Shown here: piece after piece, positions 37,129 to 45,423 of the stretch | How the letters are laid out: each line of letters begins with the position of its first letter | How positions within the stretch are numbered: position 1 is the stretch's first letter | IMG/VR virus record: IMGVR_UViG_3300020404_001967 | Coordinates: 1 to 47,197 of that record | Strand: one strand, 5' to 3' | DNA from: a virus | Length of the DNA: 47,197 bases | The notes under the pieces: generated by a model | What the model was told of the DNA's origin: nothing | The model's input: only the letters and a program-made list of their open reading frames with translations | The model's database searches: none | Position numbers and translations under genes: made by a program

Positions 37129-37945
37129 TGCAAATAATAAACTTTATAATAATCTGCCTGATGATATAGTTTTTAACAGAGTAAGTCATTTGGATATTCC
37201 TTTTGATCCTAGATGGAATAAAATAGGAATAAATTTAAGCGGAGGAGCTGATAGCGCACTATTAACTTTTTTACTTTGCTCCTATATAAAGCAAAACAAA
37301 TATAAAACACAAGTAGAAATAATTACATATCAACGTTGTTGGGAAACTAGACCTTGGCAAGGTGATATTGCTACTAATGTCTACATGTGGCTTATGAATC
37401 AATTTCCTAAAATTATTGGCAAAAGACATTTATGCTATATTCCTCCAGAATTAGAACATGGAGTAATAGGACCTATACACGAAGGACGCAGTGGCGACCA
37501 AATAATAGTAGGTAGCTATAACAAATTCGCAGCTTGGAACTATAAATTAGATGCAGTATATAATGCAACAAGTAAAAATCCTGACGATTTACGTGATGAT
37601 AGAATGACAAATAGAGATAAGGATGCGGAAGACGGTAATATAACTGATTTATGGTGGTATAGTCGTAAAGTGAAATCAACAGTAGTGCATCCGTTTAGAT
37701 TTGTTAAAAAAGATTGGATAGTTGCACAATATCATATTCATAATATTTTAGGATTATACAATATAACACGTAGCTGCGAAGGAGATATTAATCATCACGA
37801 TATAATAAAAAATGCATGTAATCATTTTTCAGACTATAAAACAAATATGCCAATACCAGAATGTAAAGAGTGCTGGTGGTGCGAAGAAAGAGATTGGGCA
37901 GAAAGCCGTGTGCAAAATGTTATAAAGGAAATCAATGAGTTTTGA
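37121..37945 (+). CDS. QueC-like PP-loop ATPase 2
   Basis: About 274 residues from the ATG at 37121, which overlaps the previous stop by 8 nt. A longer GTG start at 37046 would lie deep inside the upstream gene and lacks a clear site. The motif S40-GGAD-S45 lies on a hydrophobic strand (IGINLSGGADSALL). The C-terminus has TRSCEGD and C248-x2-C251-x2-C254 (CKECWWCEERDWA), matching the QueC zinc site. An extra loop (about 115-165, with RSGDQ and DLRDDRMTNRDKDAEDGN) makes it unlike the first paralogue, suggesting a different substrate. Confidence 0.75.
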   Translation: MYDANNKLYNNLPDDIVFNRVSHLDIPFDPRWNKIGINLSGGADSALLTFLLCSYIKQNKYKTQVEIITYQRCWETRPWQGDIATNVYMWLMNQFPKIIGKRHLCYIPPELEHGVIGPIHEGRSGDQIIVGSYNKFAAWNYKLDAVYNATSKNPDDLRDDRMTNRDKDAEDGNITDLWWYSRKVKSTVVHPFRFVKKDWIVAQYHIHNILGLYNITRSCEGDINHHDIIKNACNHFSDYKTNMPIPECKECWWCEERDWAESRVQNVIKEINEF

Positions 37946-39092
37946 CACCATAGATCTTCTTACCGGAAAAGTATTTCAGGTAACTTGGGATACAGGCAGA
38001 CGTTGCAATTACGATTGTAGTTACTGCCCTGCTCATCGTCACGACAACTTTAGTAAACATGCTACATTAGAAGAATTAAAAAATAATGTTGACTTTCTTT
38101 TTGAATATACCGACTTATATATGCAATATAGAAATAACAAAGTTGCAAATTTTGGTTTTACAGGCGGCGAGCCTACAGTTAATCCTAATTTTATTCCTTT
38201 CGCCAGATATCTCAAAGAATCATATGAAGACAAATATTCTAATCGTTGGGAAGCAGGATTTGCTTTAACAACAAATGGTGCTATGGGTGAAAAAATGGGC
38301 GATGCAGTAATGCAAAATTTTGGTCATGCAACAGTAAGTTATCATAGTGAAAGTGATCGTAAACTTAAACAACAAGTCAAAGATAGAATTTTACAGTTTC
38401 ATTATCAAGGAGGATTACATCAATTTACAGTAAGCGTAAATGTAATGTTCCATGCAGAGTATTTTGACGAGTGTGTAGAACTTTGTGAGTTTTTGAAAGC
38501 TCATGAAGTTGATTTTGTTCCAAGAGTAATCGGTGAGGAGCCCGATAGTAGACCAACATTTGCTCACAAGTATAGTGAAGAACAATTAGCTTGGATGAAA
38601 AATTATTGGAAACAAAAAAATGATGCCACTTATGCTAACAGTGCTGCTAGTGATGTTGTAAAAAATGCAAAAAAACTTGGCAACAGTATAGGCAGACCTT
38701 GTTGTGGTAGTAGAGATATGTTGTTATCTTTAGGAAAAGAAAGTAGAAAGAGTAATTTTGTGGATTTTAGACAATTCCAAGGTTGGAGTTGTAGTGTAAA
38801 TTGGTTTTTCTTGCACCTTGAACAACAAACTGACAGTATATATCATCACCAAACGTGCCAAGCAAGGTTTGGCAAAGGTAGAGGACCTATAGGAAAGCTC
38901 AGTGAAGGAAAAAAACTTATAGCAGAGCTAAAAGATATGTTAGAAAACAACCGTATGCCGATAATCAAGTGTCCAAAACACACTTGCGGCTGTGGATTGT
39001 GCGCTCCTAAGAGCAAATTTGAAGAAAAATTTGTTGAAACACTAGGAAATCATATGAACACAGGAGTTTTACAAACAAATGTGGAAGCATAG
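37935..39092 (+). CDS. Radical SAM protein with C-terminal CGCGLC motif
   Basis: A 385-residue enzyme. C24-x3-C28-x2-C31 (GRRCNYDCSYCPAHR) and FTGGEPTVN are the rSAM core. The C-terminal half holds RPCCG, then separated cysteines, and ends with CPKHTCGCGLCAPK (about 353-366). These give enough cysteines for auxiliary iron-sulfur clusters, but not in the standard SPASM order. The gene at 46077 is a close paralogue with the same ending. AAGGAA precedes the ATG. It overlaps the previous gene by 11 nt and the next by 14 nt. Function unknown. Confidence 0.85.
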   Translation: MSFDTIDLLTGKVFQVTWDTGRRCNYDCSYCPAHRHDNFSKHATLEELKNNVDFLFEYTDLYMQYRNNKVANFGFTGGEPTVNPNFIPFARYLKESYEDKYSNRWEAGFALTTNGAMGEKMGDAVMQNFGHATVSYHSESDRKLKQQVKDRILQFHYQGGLHQFTVSVNVMFHAEYFDECVELCEFLKAHEVDFVPRVIGEEPDSRPTFAHKYSEEQLAWMKNYWKQKNDATYANSAASDVVKNAKKLGNSIGRPCCGSRDMLLSLGKESRKSNFVDFRQFQGWSCSVNWFFLHLEQQTDSIYHHQTCQARFGKGRGPIGKLSEGKKLIAELKDMLENNRMPIIKCPKHTCGCGLCAPKSKFEEKFVETLGNHMNTGVLQTNVEA

Positions 39093-40218
39093 ATGCGTTT
39101 TACCATTTCATCATATGGCAATACGTCCAGACGGAGGCATACGTCCTTGCTGTTATTTCAGAGAGGAGACAGTGCCTAGCGATCTTAACACAGCACACGA
39201 AGATCCTTTCAATCATCCTTTCATGTTAGACATAAGAGAGCGTATGCTTAATGATGAATACATTGAAGGTTGTAGTAAATGCTATGATGACGAAGAAGCC
39301 AGTGGTAAAAGTATGCGGACTGACATGAATTCACCTTTTACTACATTTGGATTGCCAAAAGAAAATAGAGGAGAGATACCAAAACTTACTAATTTGGATT
39401 TAGCTTTCAGTAATGTGTGCAATAACAAGTGTAGAATGTGTGGTCCTGAACTAAGCACTCAGTGGTATACTGATGCAAAGAAAATGAACTATGGATTCGA
39501 GCAACGTGGCGTATTAGCACGTAATAGTATTGTAGAAGATTATGATTTACAAGATCTTAGATTTATAAAACTACTTGGTGGTGAGCCACTTATGGAGCAG
39601 AAGAAGTTTATTAAGTTATTAAGCAAGTGCGATTTATCTAAGTTGACATTATTATTAGTTACAAATACAACACATAGACCAAATGAGCAATTGACTGATC
39701 TATTTAAACAATGTAAAAAAATGACTATAACTTTTAGTATAGATAGTCATGGTGAAATGAACGATTTTTTACGTAAGGGTAGTGATTGGAAACAAGTTGA
39801 AGAAAATGTAAAATGGTTCAAAGAAACTTTTGACGGATATCCTATAGACATGAATGTGCATAGTATAGCAAGTATATATAACATCAATCAAATAGAAAAT
39901 TTGATTATGTGGTGCTTACAAAATAAACTTTATCACGATTATGTTGTGGTTGATGGTCCTAATTGGATTATGCCAAGACATATTCCGGATCCAGTAAAGC
40001 AGGAGCTTATACCTGAATTACAGAAACGTGCTGATAGTTACGGACGTAATGGGAAAATATTTAAATTGTTAATTCACGAACTAGAACAACTAGGTGATTT
40101 TGGCATGTTTATACGCAACGATATAAGATTAAATAGTATTAGAAATGAAGATTGGAAAAAATTAAATCCTTGGTTATGGCGTAAAGTTAAACCATATATA
40201 ACAAAAGATATACTTTAG
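39079..40218 (+). CDS. Radical SAM protein, compact N-terminal twitch-like form
   Basis: A 379-residue enzyme. C6 and IRPDGGIRPCC (about 16-26), then C-S-K-C near 60, make up the N-terminal twitch-like region. C114-x3-C118-x2-C121 (VCNNKCRMCGP) is the catalytic motif and KLLGGEPLME the GGE motif. The CRMCGP stretch is shared with the next two genes. It overlaps the previous gene by 14 nt and ends 30 nt before the next, where a TATAAT box lies. A peptide-, glycan- or small-molecule-modifying role is possible. The sequence gives no substrate. Confidence 0.85.
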   Translation: MWKHRCVLPFHHMAIRPDGGIRPCCYFREETVPSDLNTAHEDPFNHPFMLDIRERMLNDEYIEGCSKCYDDEEASGKSMRTDMNSPFTTFGLPKENRGEIPKLTNLDLAFSNVCNNKCRMCGPELSTQWYTDAKKMNYGFEQRGVLARNSIVEDYDLQDLRFIKLLGGEPLMEQKKFIKLLSKCDLSKLTLLLVTNTTHRPNEQLTDLFKQCKKMTITFSIDSHGEMNDFLRKGSDWKQVEENVKWFKETFDGYPIDMNVHSIASIYNINQIENLIMWCLQNKLYHDYVVVDGPNWIMPRHIPDPVKQELIPELQKRADSYGRNGKIFKLLIHELEQLGDFGMFIRNDIRLNSIRNEDWKKLNPWLWRKVKPYITKDIL

Positions 40219-40233
40219 GTAATTAAATACGTA

Positions 40234-40239
40234 TATAAT
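40234..40239 (+). promoter_or_regulatory. Possible internal promoter -10 box TATAAT
   Basis: A perfect TATAAT lies in the only 30-nt gap of this operon, ten bases before the ATG at 40249, with GGAG between. The -35 position 17 bp upstream reads TACTTT, a poor match to TTGACA, and there is no NATAAATA. A weak or activator-dependent promoter is possible. Confidence 0.35.
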
Positions 40240-40248
40240 GGAGATGAT

Positions 40249-41619
40249 ATGAGCGACACACTTTGTCCAATTCCTTGGATGAGTCAAAGTCTTAGAGCAA
40301 ATGGAGATATAAGAGTTTGCTGTCAAACTCAGCATGGTCCTACCGGAGGTATCATGAGAAATTCTGCTGGCGAAGTATATAATGCAAGAACTGCCAATCT
40401 CAAAGATACTAGAAACAGTGATATAGCGAAAGATATACGCAAAGCTATGATGAAAGGCGAATGGCATCCGGACTGCGTAAGATGTCAAACTGAGTCTGAG
40501 GCTGGTATGCGTAGCAGACAAATATATGAAAATGATATTTGGATACTCAGTGGTTTACATAATTGGGATAATTTATTATCGCACACACAAGATGACGGCA
40601 CTATAGATGTAGATGCTATAGATTGTAGTTTTTATGATGTTAGATTTGGTAATTTATGTAATTTAAAATGTAGAATGTGTGGACCTACTGATAGTAACAT
40701 GTGGTATGAAGACCAAGTTAAATTATGGGGTCCTAGTTACAAAGATAGTCATGGTAAAGTTAAACTTGTTCAAAACCAAAAAGGAAAATATGTTCCTGAA
40801 GTCAATGTATATGATTGGCATGAAAGCAATCATTATTGGGAACAAATGGATTCTAACATAAGTGAAATACGCAAACTGTATATAGTTGGCGGTGAACCAT
40901 TAATGATTGATAGGCATTATGAATTTTTACAAAAGTGTGTTGATGAAGGAGTAGCAAATAAAATAACTGTTGAATATAATAGTAATCTTACTAATATTCC
41001 ACAACGTGCTTGGGACGTATGGAAACATTTTAAGCGTATACAAATAGGTGCAAGTATTGATGGAGTAGGAGATTTACAATACTATATGAGGCCTCCTAGC
41101 CGTTTTAGTAAATGTTATGAAAATCTACTTAAATTGAGTGAAGCAGAAGGAAACTTTAAGGTGTGGATTGCTGCTACTATAAATGTATTCAACGTATTAC
41201 ATTTTCCTGAATTTATGGAATGGATCATACTAAACAAAATACCAAAAGTAAATGACGATAATGTGCGGCCTATAATTACTCCTCATCCTTTGCATGGACC
41301 AAAATTTTATAACGTAAGGATGCTGCCTAAATTTGCAAAAGATGCTGTAAAAGAAAAATATGAACAATACAAACCAAAATTAGAAAAACTTATCGATGAA
41401 AGTGATTTCACAGATGATAGAAAAAAAGCAAGTAAGCGTGAAGCAAATAAATTACTTAATCAATATGTTGATTATATGTATGCAAAAGACTTCAGTGAAC
41501 ATTTACCACAGTTTTGGGAAGCAACAAGACGATTAGATAAAATTAGAGGACATAGCATAGAAGAATCTATTCCAGAATTGTATGAATTAATAAAGGATAC
41601 AGAACCTAAAGATGTCTAG
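40249..41619 (+). CDS. Radical SAM protein, N-terminal twitch-like, tandem copy A
   Basis: A 456-residue enzyme. The N-terminus CPIPWMSQSLRANGDIRVCC and the later HPDCVRC pair form the twitch-like region. C137-x3-C141-x2-C144 (LCNLKCRMCGP) is the rSAM motif and YIVGGEPLMI the GGE motif. It is the closest relative of the following gene, with identical DNA over 29 nt at the catalytic cysteines, so the two come from a tandem duplication. A possible -10 box and a GGAG site precede the ATG. It overlaps the next gene by 8 nt. The reaction is unknown. Confidence 0.87.
   Translation: MSDTLCPIPWMSQSLRANGDIRVCCQTQHGPTGGIMRNSAGEVYNARTANLKDTRNSDIAKDIRKAMMKGEWHPDCVRCQTESEAGMRSRQIYENDIWILSGLHNWDNLLSHTQDDGTIDVDAIDCSFYDVRFGNLCNLKCRMCGPTDSNMWYEDQVKLWGPSYKDSHGKVKLVQNQKGKYVPEVNVYDWHESNHYWEQMDSNISEIRKLYIVGGEPLMIDRHYEFLQKCVDEGVANKITVEYNSNLTNIPQRAWDVWKHFKRIQIGASIDGVGDLQYYMRPPSRFSKCYENLLKLSEAEGNFKVWIAATINVFNVLHFPEFMEWIILNKIPKVNDDNVRPIITPHPLHGPKFYNVRMLPKFAKDAVKEKYEQYKPKLEKLIDESDFTDDRKKASKREANKLLNQYVDYMYAKDFSEHLPQFWEATRRLDKIRGHSIEESIPELYELIKDTEPKDV
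40657..40685 (+). repeat. 29-nt exact repeat, copy in rSAM gene A
   Basis: This stretch encodes the CNLKCRMCGP catalytic motif and is identical to 42026-42054 in the next gene. The identity includes third codon positions, which points to recent duplication or gene conversion rather than protein-level conservation alone. Confidence 0.85.
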
Positions 41620-42961
41620 CACATTCTGCCCTATGCCGTGGAATAGTATAAACATACGTAATAACGGCGATATACGCATTTGTTGTAATGCAAATAGCTA
41701 TACTGAAAATAAAGGTATAGTTAGAATGGATGATGGCACGCCATATAATATTGGTAAACACGAAATAACAGATGCTCGTAATGCTGAATTATTAAAAGAA
41801 GTTCGCTTGAAAATGCTCAATGATGAGTGGCATCCAGAATGTGAACGTTGTAGACAAGAAGAAATAAATGGTATCAAAAGCAGACGTGAACACGAAGTTT
41901 TAGAATGGGGAGAATACAGCGGCGATTTTGATATTGAGGCAGCTCAGGCAGTTACTGATGAAGATGGATCTATTGATACAAATGCTCAACCTTTAGAATT
42001 TTTTGATATACGTTATGGTAACTTTTGTAATTTAAAATGTAGAATGTGTGGACCAACAGAAAGTCATACCTGGTTTAACGATTATGTAAAACTACATGGA
42101 AGGAATCAATTCAACGATACTCACGGAACAGTAGTTTTAGAAAAAAATAAAAAAGGCAGATGGGAAACTGATAGTTATAATTGGTTCAAACAAAGTAATT
42201 GGTTTTGGAATCAATTTGAAAAGCACACAACAAATACCAAGCGCATGTATATAGTTGGTGGCGAGCCATTGATAATCGATGAACACTTAGAACTTTTAGA
42301 AAGATTAGTTGCAAATGGAAATAGTCATAACATTGAAATAGAATACAATAGTAATCTTACAAATGTTACAAAAAATATTGTAAACGCATGGGAAAAATTT
42401 AAACAAATACGTATTGGAGCAAGTATTGATGGTTTGGGCGATGTTTTTAACTATCAAAGAGCACCTGCAAATTGGAATAAAGTTTATCAAAATATGTTGA
42501 CTTTAGAAAACAATCCTAATATAAACCTTAAAGGATGGTTTACGTATACTGTTACACCTTTAAATTTATTTCATTTGCCAGAATTTATGCAATGGAAATT
42601 AGAACACAGCGGCCTTAGTAAATTCAATCCAATCACTACTGCAAAGCCTATTGTAACTTATCACATGTGTCATGCTCCTAAGCACTACAATGTTAAAATA
42701 CTCCCATACGAATATAAACAACAAGTTTGTGATACTTTTGACGAATACAAAAAATGGATTGTAACCACAGAACATGCAGACAAAGTTAAAAATAATTTTG
42801 TTGACATACTGAATAAAGTAGAACGCTTTATGAACAGTGAAGATTACAGTGAACACTTGCCTACATTTATAGATACAACACTTAGATTAGATGAAATACG
42901 CAAACAAAACATTTTAAATATAGTTCCGCAATTTGAGGAGATGTTTCATGCACATCACTAG
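41612..42961 (+). CDS. Radical SAM protein, N-terminal twitch-like, tandem copy B
   Basis: A 449-residue enzyme paired with the gene upstream. FCPMPWNSINIRNNGDIRICC and HPECERC make the N-terminal cysteine region. C139-x3-C143-x2-C146 (FCNLKCRMCGP) and YIVGGEPLII form the core, followed by IRIGASIDGLGD, which matches IQIGASIDGVGD in copy A. Copies A and B differ mainly between the N-terminal region and the core (about 95-130) and in the C-terminal third, where substrate specificity could lie. It overlaps its neighbours by 8 and 14 nt. Confidence 0.87.
   Translation: MSSTFCPMPWNSINIRNNGDIRICCNANSYTENKGIVRMDDGTPYNIGKHEITDARNAELLKEVRLKMLNDEWHPECERCRQEEINGIKSRREHEVLEWGEYSGDFDIEAAQAVTDEDGSIDTNAQPLEFFDIRYGNFCNLKCRMCGPTESHTWFNDYVKLHGRNQFNDTHGTVVLEKNKKGRWETDSYNWFKQSNWFWNQFEKHTTNTKRMYIVGGEPLIIDEHLELLERLVANGNSHNIEIEYNSNLTNVTKNIVNAWEKFKQIRIGASIDGLGDVFNYQRAPANWNKVYQNMLTLENNPNINLKGWFTYTVTPLNLFHLPEFMQWKLEHSGLSKFNPITTAKPIVTYHMCHAPKHYNVKILPYEYKQQVCDTFDEYKKWIVTTEHADKVKNNFVDILNKVERFMNSEDYSEHLPTFIDTTLRLDEIRKQNILNIVPQFEEMFHAHH
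42026..42054 (+). repeat. 29-nt exact repeat, copy in rSAM gene B
   Basis: Identical to 40657-40685 and in the same codon frame, covering the catalytic cysteines. The two copies are 1,369 bp apart, which is the unit length of the tandem duplication at this point. Confidence 0.85.
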
Positions 42962-43841
42962 TGAAAATTTAGATTGTGCTATAATAACATTGTTTGTGCA
43001 TAATGTTTGTAACTATGCTTGTAGTTATTGTAATGATTATCATAGAGATGGAAGCCATAGATGGCCAACAGATTGGGAACCATACATTGATCTTATTACA
43101 AATATGAAAAAGAAAAACAAATATTTGTATGTTGAAGTTCTTGGAGGAGAACCAACAGTGTGGCCTAAATTTCAAGACTTTGTTGATACAATAAGTTCTG
43201 ACACTGTTTTTGTAGAATTCAGCACCAATGCAAGTAGAACTATACGATACTGGGAAAAATTTAGAACACATAGAGCTTTCTGTTTTTTAAGTTGGCACTA
43301 TGAATTTGCAGATGATGATCATTTTTATGAAGTTGCAAAAATAATGCAGCATAAAGCAAGTGTTAGTATACCTTTAATGATTGTTCCTGATAATTATCAA
43401 CGGGCCAAAGCATTATATGAAAGATTAAAAGATCTAAATGTTGAAATAACGCCTAAGTTCACAAGAACTAATATTGGAGGAACAGATTATTTTCAGTATA
43501 CAGATGAACAACGTGAATGGATACAAAATAATGCATGGCACAAAATGAAACCGTTTGGTATAGATTGGAAAATACCTCAAACTTTACATTTTGATGGAGA
43601 GCCTATGAAGTTTATGAAAGTTTTAGATAAAGGTTTACATAAGTTTGATGGATATACTTGCACTGCGGGTATAAGAAGACTTATGGTTGAGCCAGATGGT
43701 AATATTAAGAGATGCACAAAAAATGTAGGAGGTAGTATAGGAAATATACTTACTGGTTATACATTGCCAGATGATCCTATATTATGTGATTATAGAGCAT
43801 GTCCTTGTAAATTAGATGCGGTGGTAGAAAAATGGATTTAA
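42948..43841 (+). CDS. Radical SAM protein with SPASM-like C-terminus
   Basis: About 297 residues from the ATG at 42948, which has GAGGAG seven bases upstream. A TTG five codons earlier lies in front of that site and is less likely. C21-x3-C25-x2-C28 (VCNYACSYCND) and EVLGGEPTVW are the core. The C-terminus has YTCTAGIRRLMVEPDGNIKRC and then CDYRACPC, close to the SPASM pattern that holds auxiliary 4Fe-4S clusters in peptide- and protein-modifying enzymes. It overlaps the previous gene by 14 nt and the third PP-loop gene by 10 nt. Confidence 0.87.
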   Translation: MHITSENLDCAIITLFVHNVCNYACSYCNDYHRDGSHRWPTDWEPYIDLITNMKKKNKYLYVEVLGGEPTVWPKFQDFVDTISSDTVFVEFSTNASRTIRYWEKFRTHRAFCFLSWHYEFADDDHFYEVAKIMQHKASVSIPLMIVPDNYQRAKALYERLKDLNVEITPKFTRTNIGGTDYFQYTDEQREWIQNNAWHKMKPFGIDWKIPQTLHFDGEPMKFMKVLDKGLHKFDGYTCTAGIRRLMVEPDGNIKRCTKNVGGSIGNILTGYTLPDDPILCDYRACPCKLDAVVEKWI

Positions 43842-44515
43842 GTAAAAGTATAGGAACAGATAATGAATTTGTTTGTGTTAAATTAAGCGGTGGTGCTGAT
43901 AGTGCTATAATTTATTATGCAGTATGTGATGCAGTAAAAGATACAAATACAAAAATTATTGTAATTACATTAGATACAGATTTAAAAGATCAGTATATTG
44001 CTGGTGCAAAACGTATAATAAAAATAGTTAAAGATCTTACTGGAGTTGAACCTTATGAACATATTACAAACACAGTTGAACATAGTTTAGAAAATTATAA
44101 TAATGGTCAGCATCATTTATTAGAACAAGTTTGGGAAAAATATGGAAAATACATTCCAGTATATACTGGACTTACAATAAATCCTCCTCATGAAGATATG
44201 GTTGAATTTTTTGAAAATAATGCAGAAAGATTAGGTATAGATTTACAACATGCACTAGCTCATATTCATAGTAGAGACCAAGGAAGAGATATCAAATTGC
44301 CATACGGTGAAAATCCTGGAAGGTTGTTCGGAAAGACTGATAAGAAAGGGACTGCTGCTGCCTATAAACATTATGATATGATGGAAAAATTATATCCATA
44401 TACATTTAGTTGTGAATCGGCACCATATGAACTTGACGAAAATGATATGCCAATTCATTGTGGACACTGTTTTTTCTGTTTAGAGCGTTGGTGGGGGTTT
44501 GATAGATTAACATGA
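43832..44515 (+). CDS. QueC-like PP-loop ATPase 3, short form
   Basis: A 227-residue protein, shorter at the N-terminus than its two paralogues. S19-GGAD-S24 is the PP-loop. FSCESAP and C210-x2-C213-x2-C216 (CGHCFFCLERWWGF) form the QueC-like zinc site. The centre has VYTGLTINPPHEDM, which matches YSGTTMNPPEDF in paralogue 1. It therefore shares a family-specific loop absent from ordinary QueC. It sits between an rSAM gene (10-nt overlap) and a PLP-enzyme gene (4-nt overlap). Carboxylate or carbonyl activation by adenylation is the family chemistry. The substrate is unknown. Confidence 0.75.
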   Translation: MDLSKSIGTDNEFVCVKLSGGADSAIIYYAVCDAVKDTNTKIIVITLDTDLKDQYIAGAKRIIKIVKDLTGVEPYEHITNTVEHSLENYNNGQHHLLEQVWEKYGKYIPVYTGLTINPPHEDMVEFFENNAERLGIDLQHALAHIHSRDQGRDIKLPYGENPGRLFGKTDKKGTAAAYKHYDMMEKLYPYTFSCESAPYELDENDMPIHCGHCFFCLERWWGFDRLT

Positions 44516-45423
44516 ATTATGAAGATTTAACTTTTGACATGCTAGGCACAAAACGCCAACGTCCAATGTATCTAAGCAAATTTACAAAGTTTAGACAAAA
44601 ATTAAAAATGAAAGATTATCCATTAGATCCACATGAATACACAACATATTTTATTGAGCAAATGGACAAATGGATAAATGCGCACAATGCTATTTCTTAT
44701 ATAGGGCTAGATACGTTTGAACGCAAAGATGCAATATTAGGAACCACACATCAGTTGGATGAATTACATAGTCTTCATGGAAAAAATATTTGCACATTTA
44801 AAGGCGAATACAAATATCATAGAAGATTAACGGATTTTAATGTTAAACAAATAGAGCACTATAGTCAAATAGCAAAAGGCGATGTCTTTGTTGTAAGTTA
44901 TCCTAGTTGTATTACAACAGGTGCTATAGAAGATTTTGGCAAGTTGTTAGACCACTGTTATCATCTACATGTTCCTGTGCATATTGACGGAGCTTGGTTT
45001 GGACAATGTAGAAATGTTGAGCTTGCTGTATACCATCCTGCTATTGAAAGTGTAAGTGTAAGTTTGAGTAAAGCACTAGGAATGGGTAGTCAGCGCATAG
45101 GCATACGCTACACTAGAGAACGTATAAACGGCCCAATTAGCATTATGAATGACTTTGCCTATGCTAATGTAAGTGATATGTGGTTAGGTGTTGAAGCAAT
45201 GAAACATTTTGGTGTTGATTATTGGTGGGCAAACTATAGTGATTTGTATAAAAAAGTATGTAAAGATTTTGATTTGCGTGAATCAAACAGTATACATGTA
45301 GCCTGGAAAGATGGTGATCAATTTGGGATACGCACGCCTTTGAGAATGTTAATTGAAGGCATATATGACGAGCGCGGAACAGATAAAGGATTGAATAAAA
45401 TAGAAAGAGAAGAACGTGTATAA
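44512..45423 (+). CDS. PLP-dependent fold-type I enzyme (aminotransferase/decarboxylase-like)
   Basis: A 303-residue protein. VPVHIDGAWFG places D159 where fold-type I enzymes hold the PLP pyridine nitrogen. SVSLSKALGMGSQRIG supplies K187 as the Schiff-base lysine, followed by the usual Gly-rich loop. The length is short for the family: the N-terminal arm and the C-terminal small domain are reduced. Transamination, decarboxylation or a lyase reaction are all possible. In this operon it could add or expose an amine on the intermediate handled by the rSAM and PP-loop enzymes. It starts by an ATGA overlap. Confidence 0.75.
   Translation: MNYEDLTFDMLGTKRQRPMYLSKFTKFRQKLKMKDYPLDPHEYTTYFIEQMDKWINAHNAISYIGLDTFERKDAILGTTHQLDELHSLHGKNICTFKGEYKYHRRLTDFNVKQIEHYSQIAKGDVFVVSYPSCITTGAIEDFGKLLDHCYHLHVPVHIDGAWFGQCRNVELAVYHPAIESVSVSLSKALGMGSQRIGIRYTRERINGPISIMNDFAYANVSDMWLGVEAMKHFGVDYWWANYSDLYKKVCKDFDLRESNSIHVAWKDGDQFGIRTPLRMLIEGIYDERGTDKGLNKIEREERV

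Noticed and set aside
40201-40248. Late promoter before rSAM copy A.
   Set aside because: The gap reads TAATTAAATAC and TATATAATG but has no NATAAATA. Only a weak sigma-70 -10 box is supported.
42948-43841. Identification of this rSAM as QueE because it precedes a QueC-like gene.
   Set aside because: It has a canonical C-x3-C-x2-C motif plus a SPASM-like C-terminus, unlike the small QueE enzymes.
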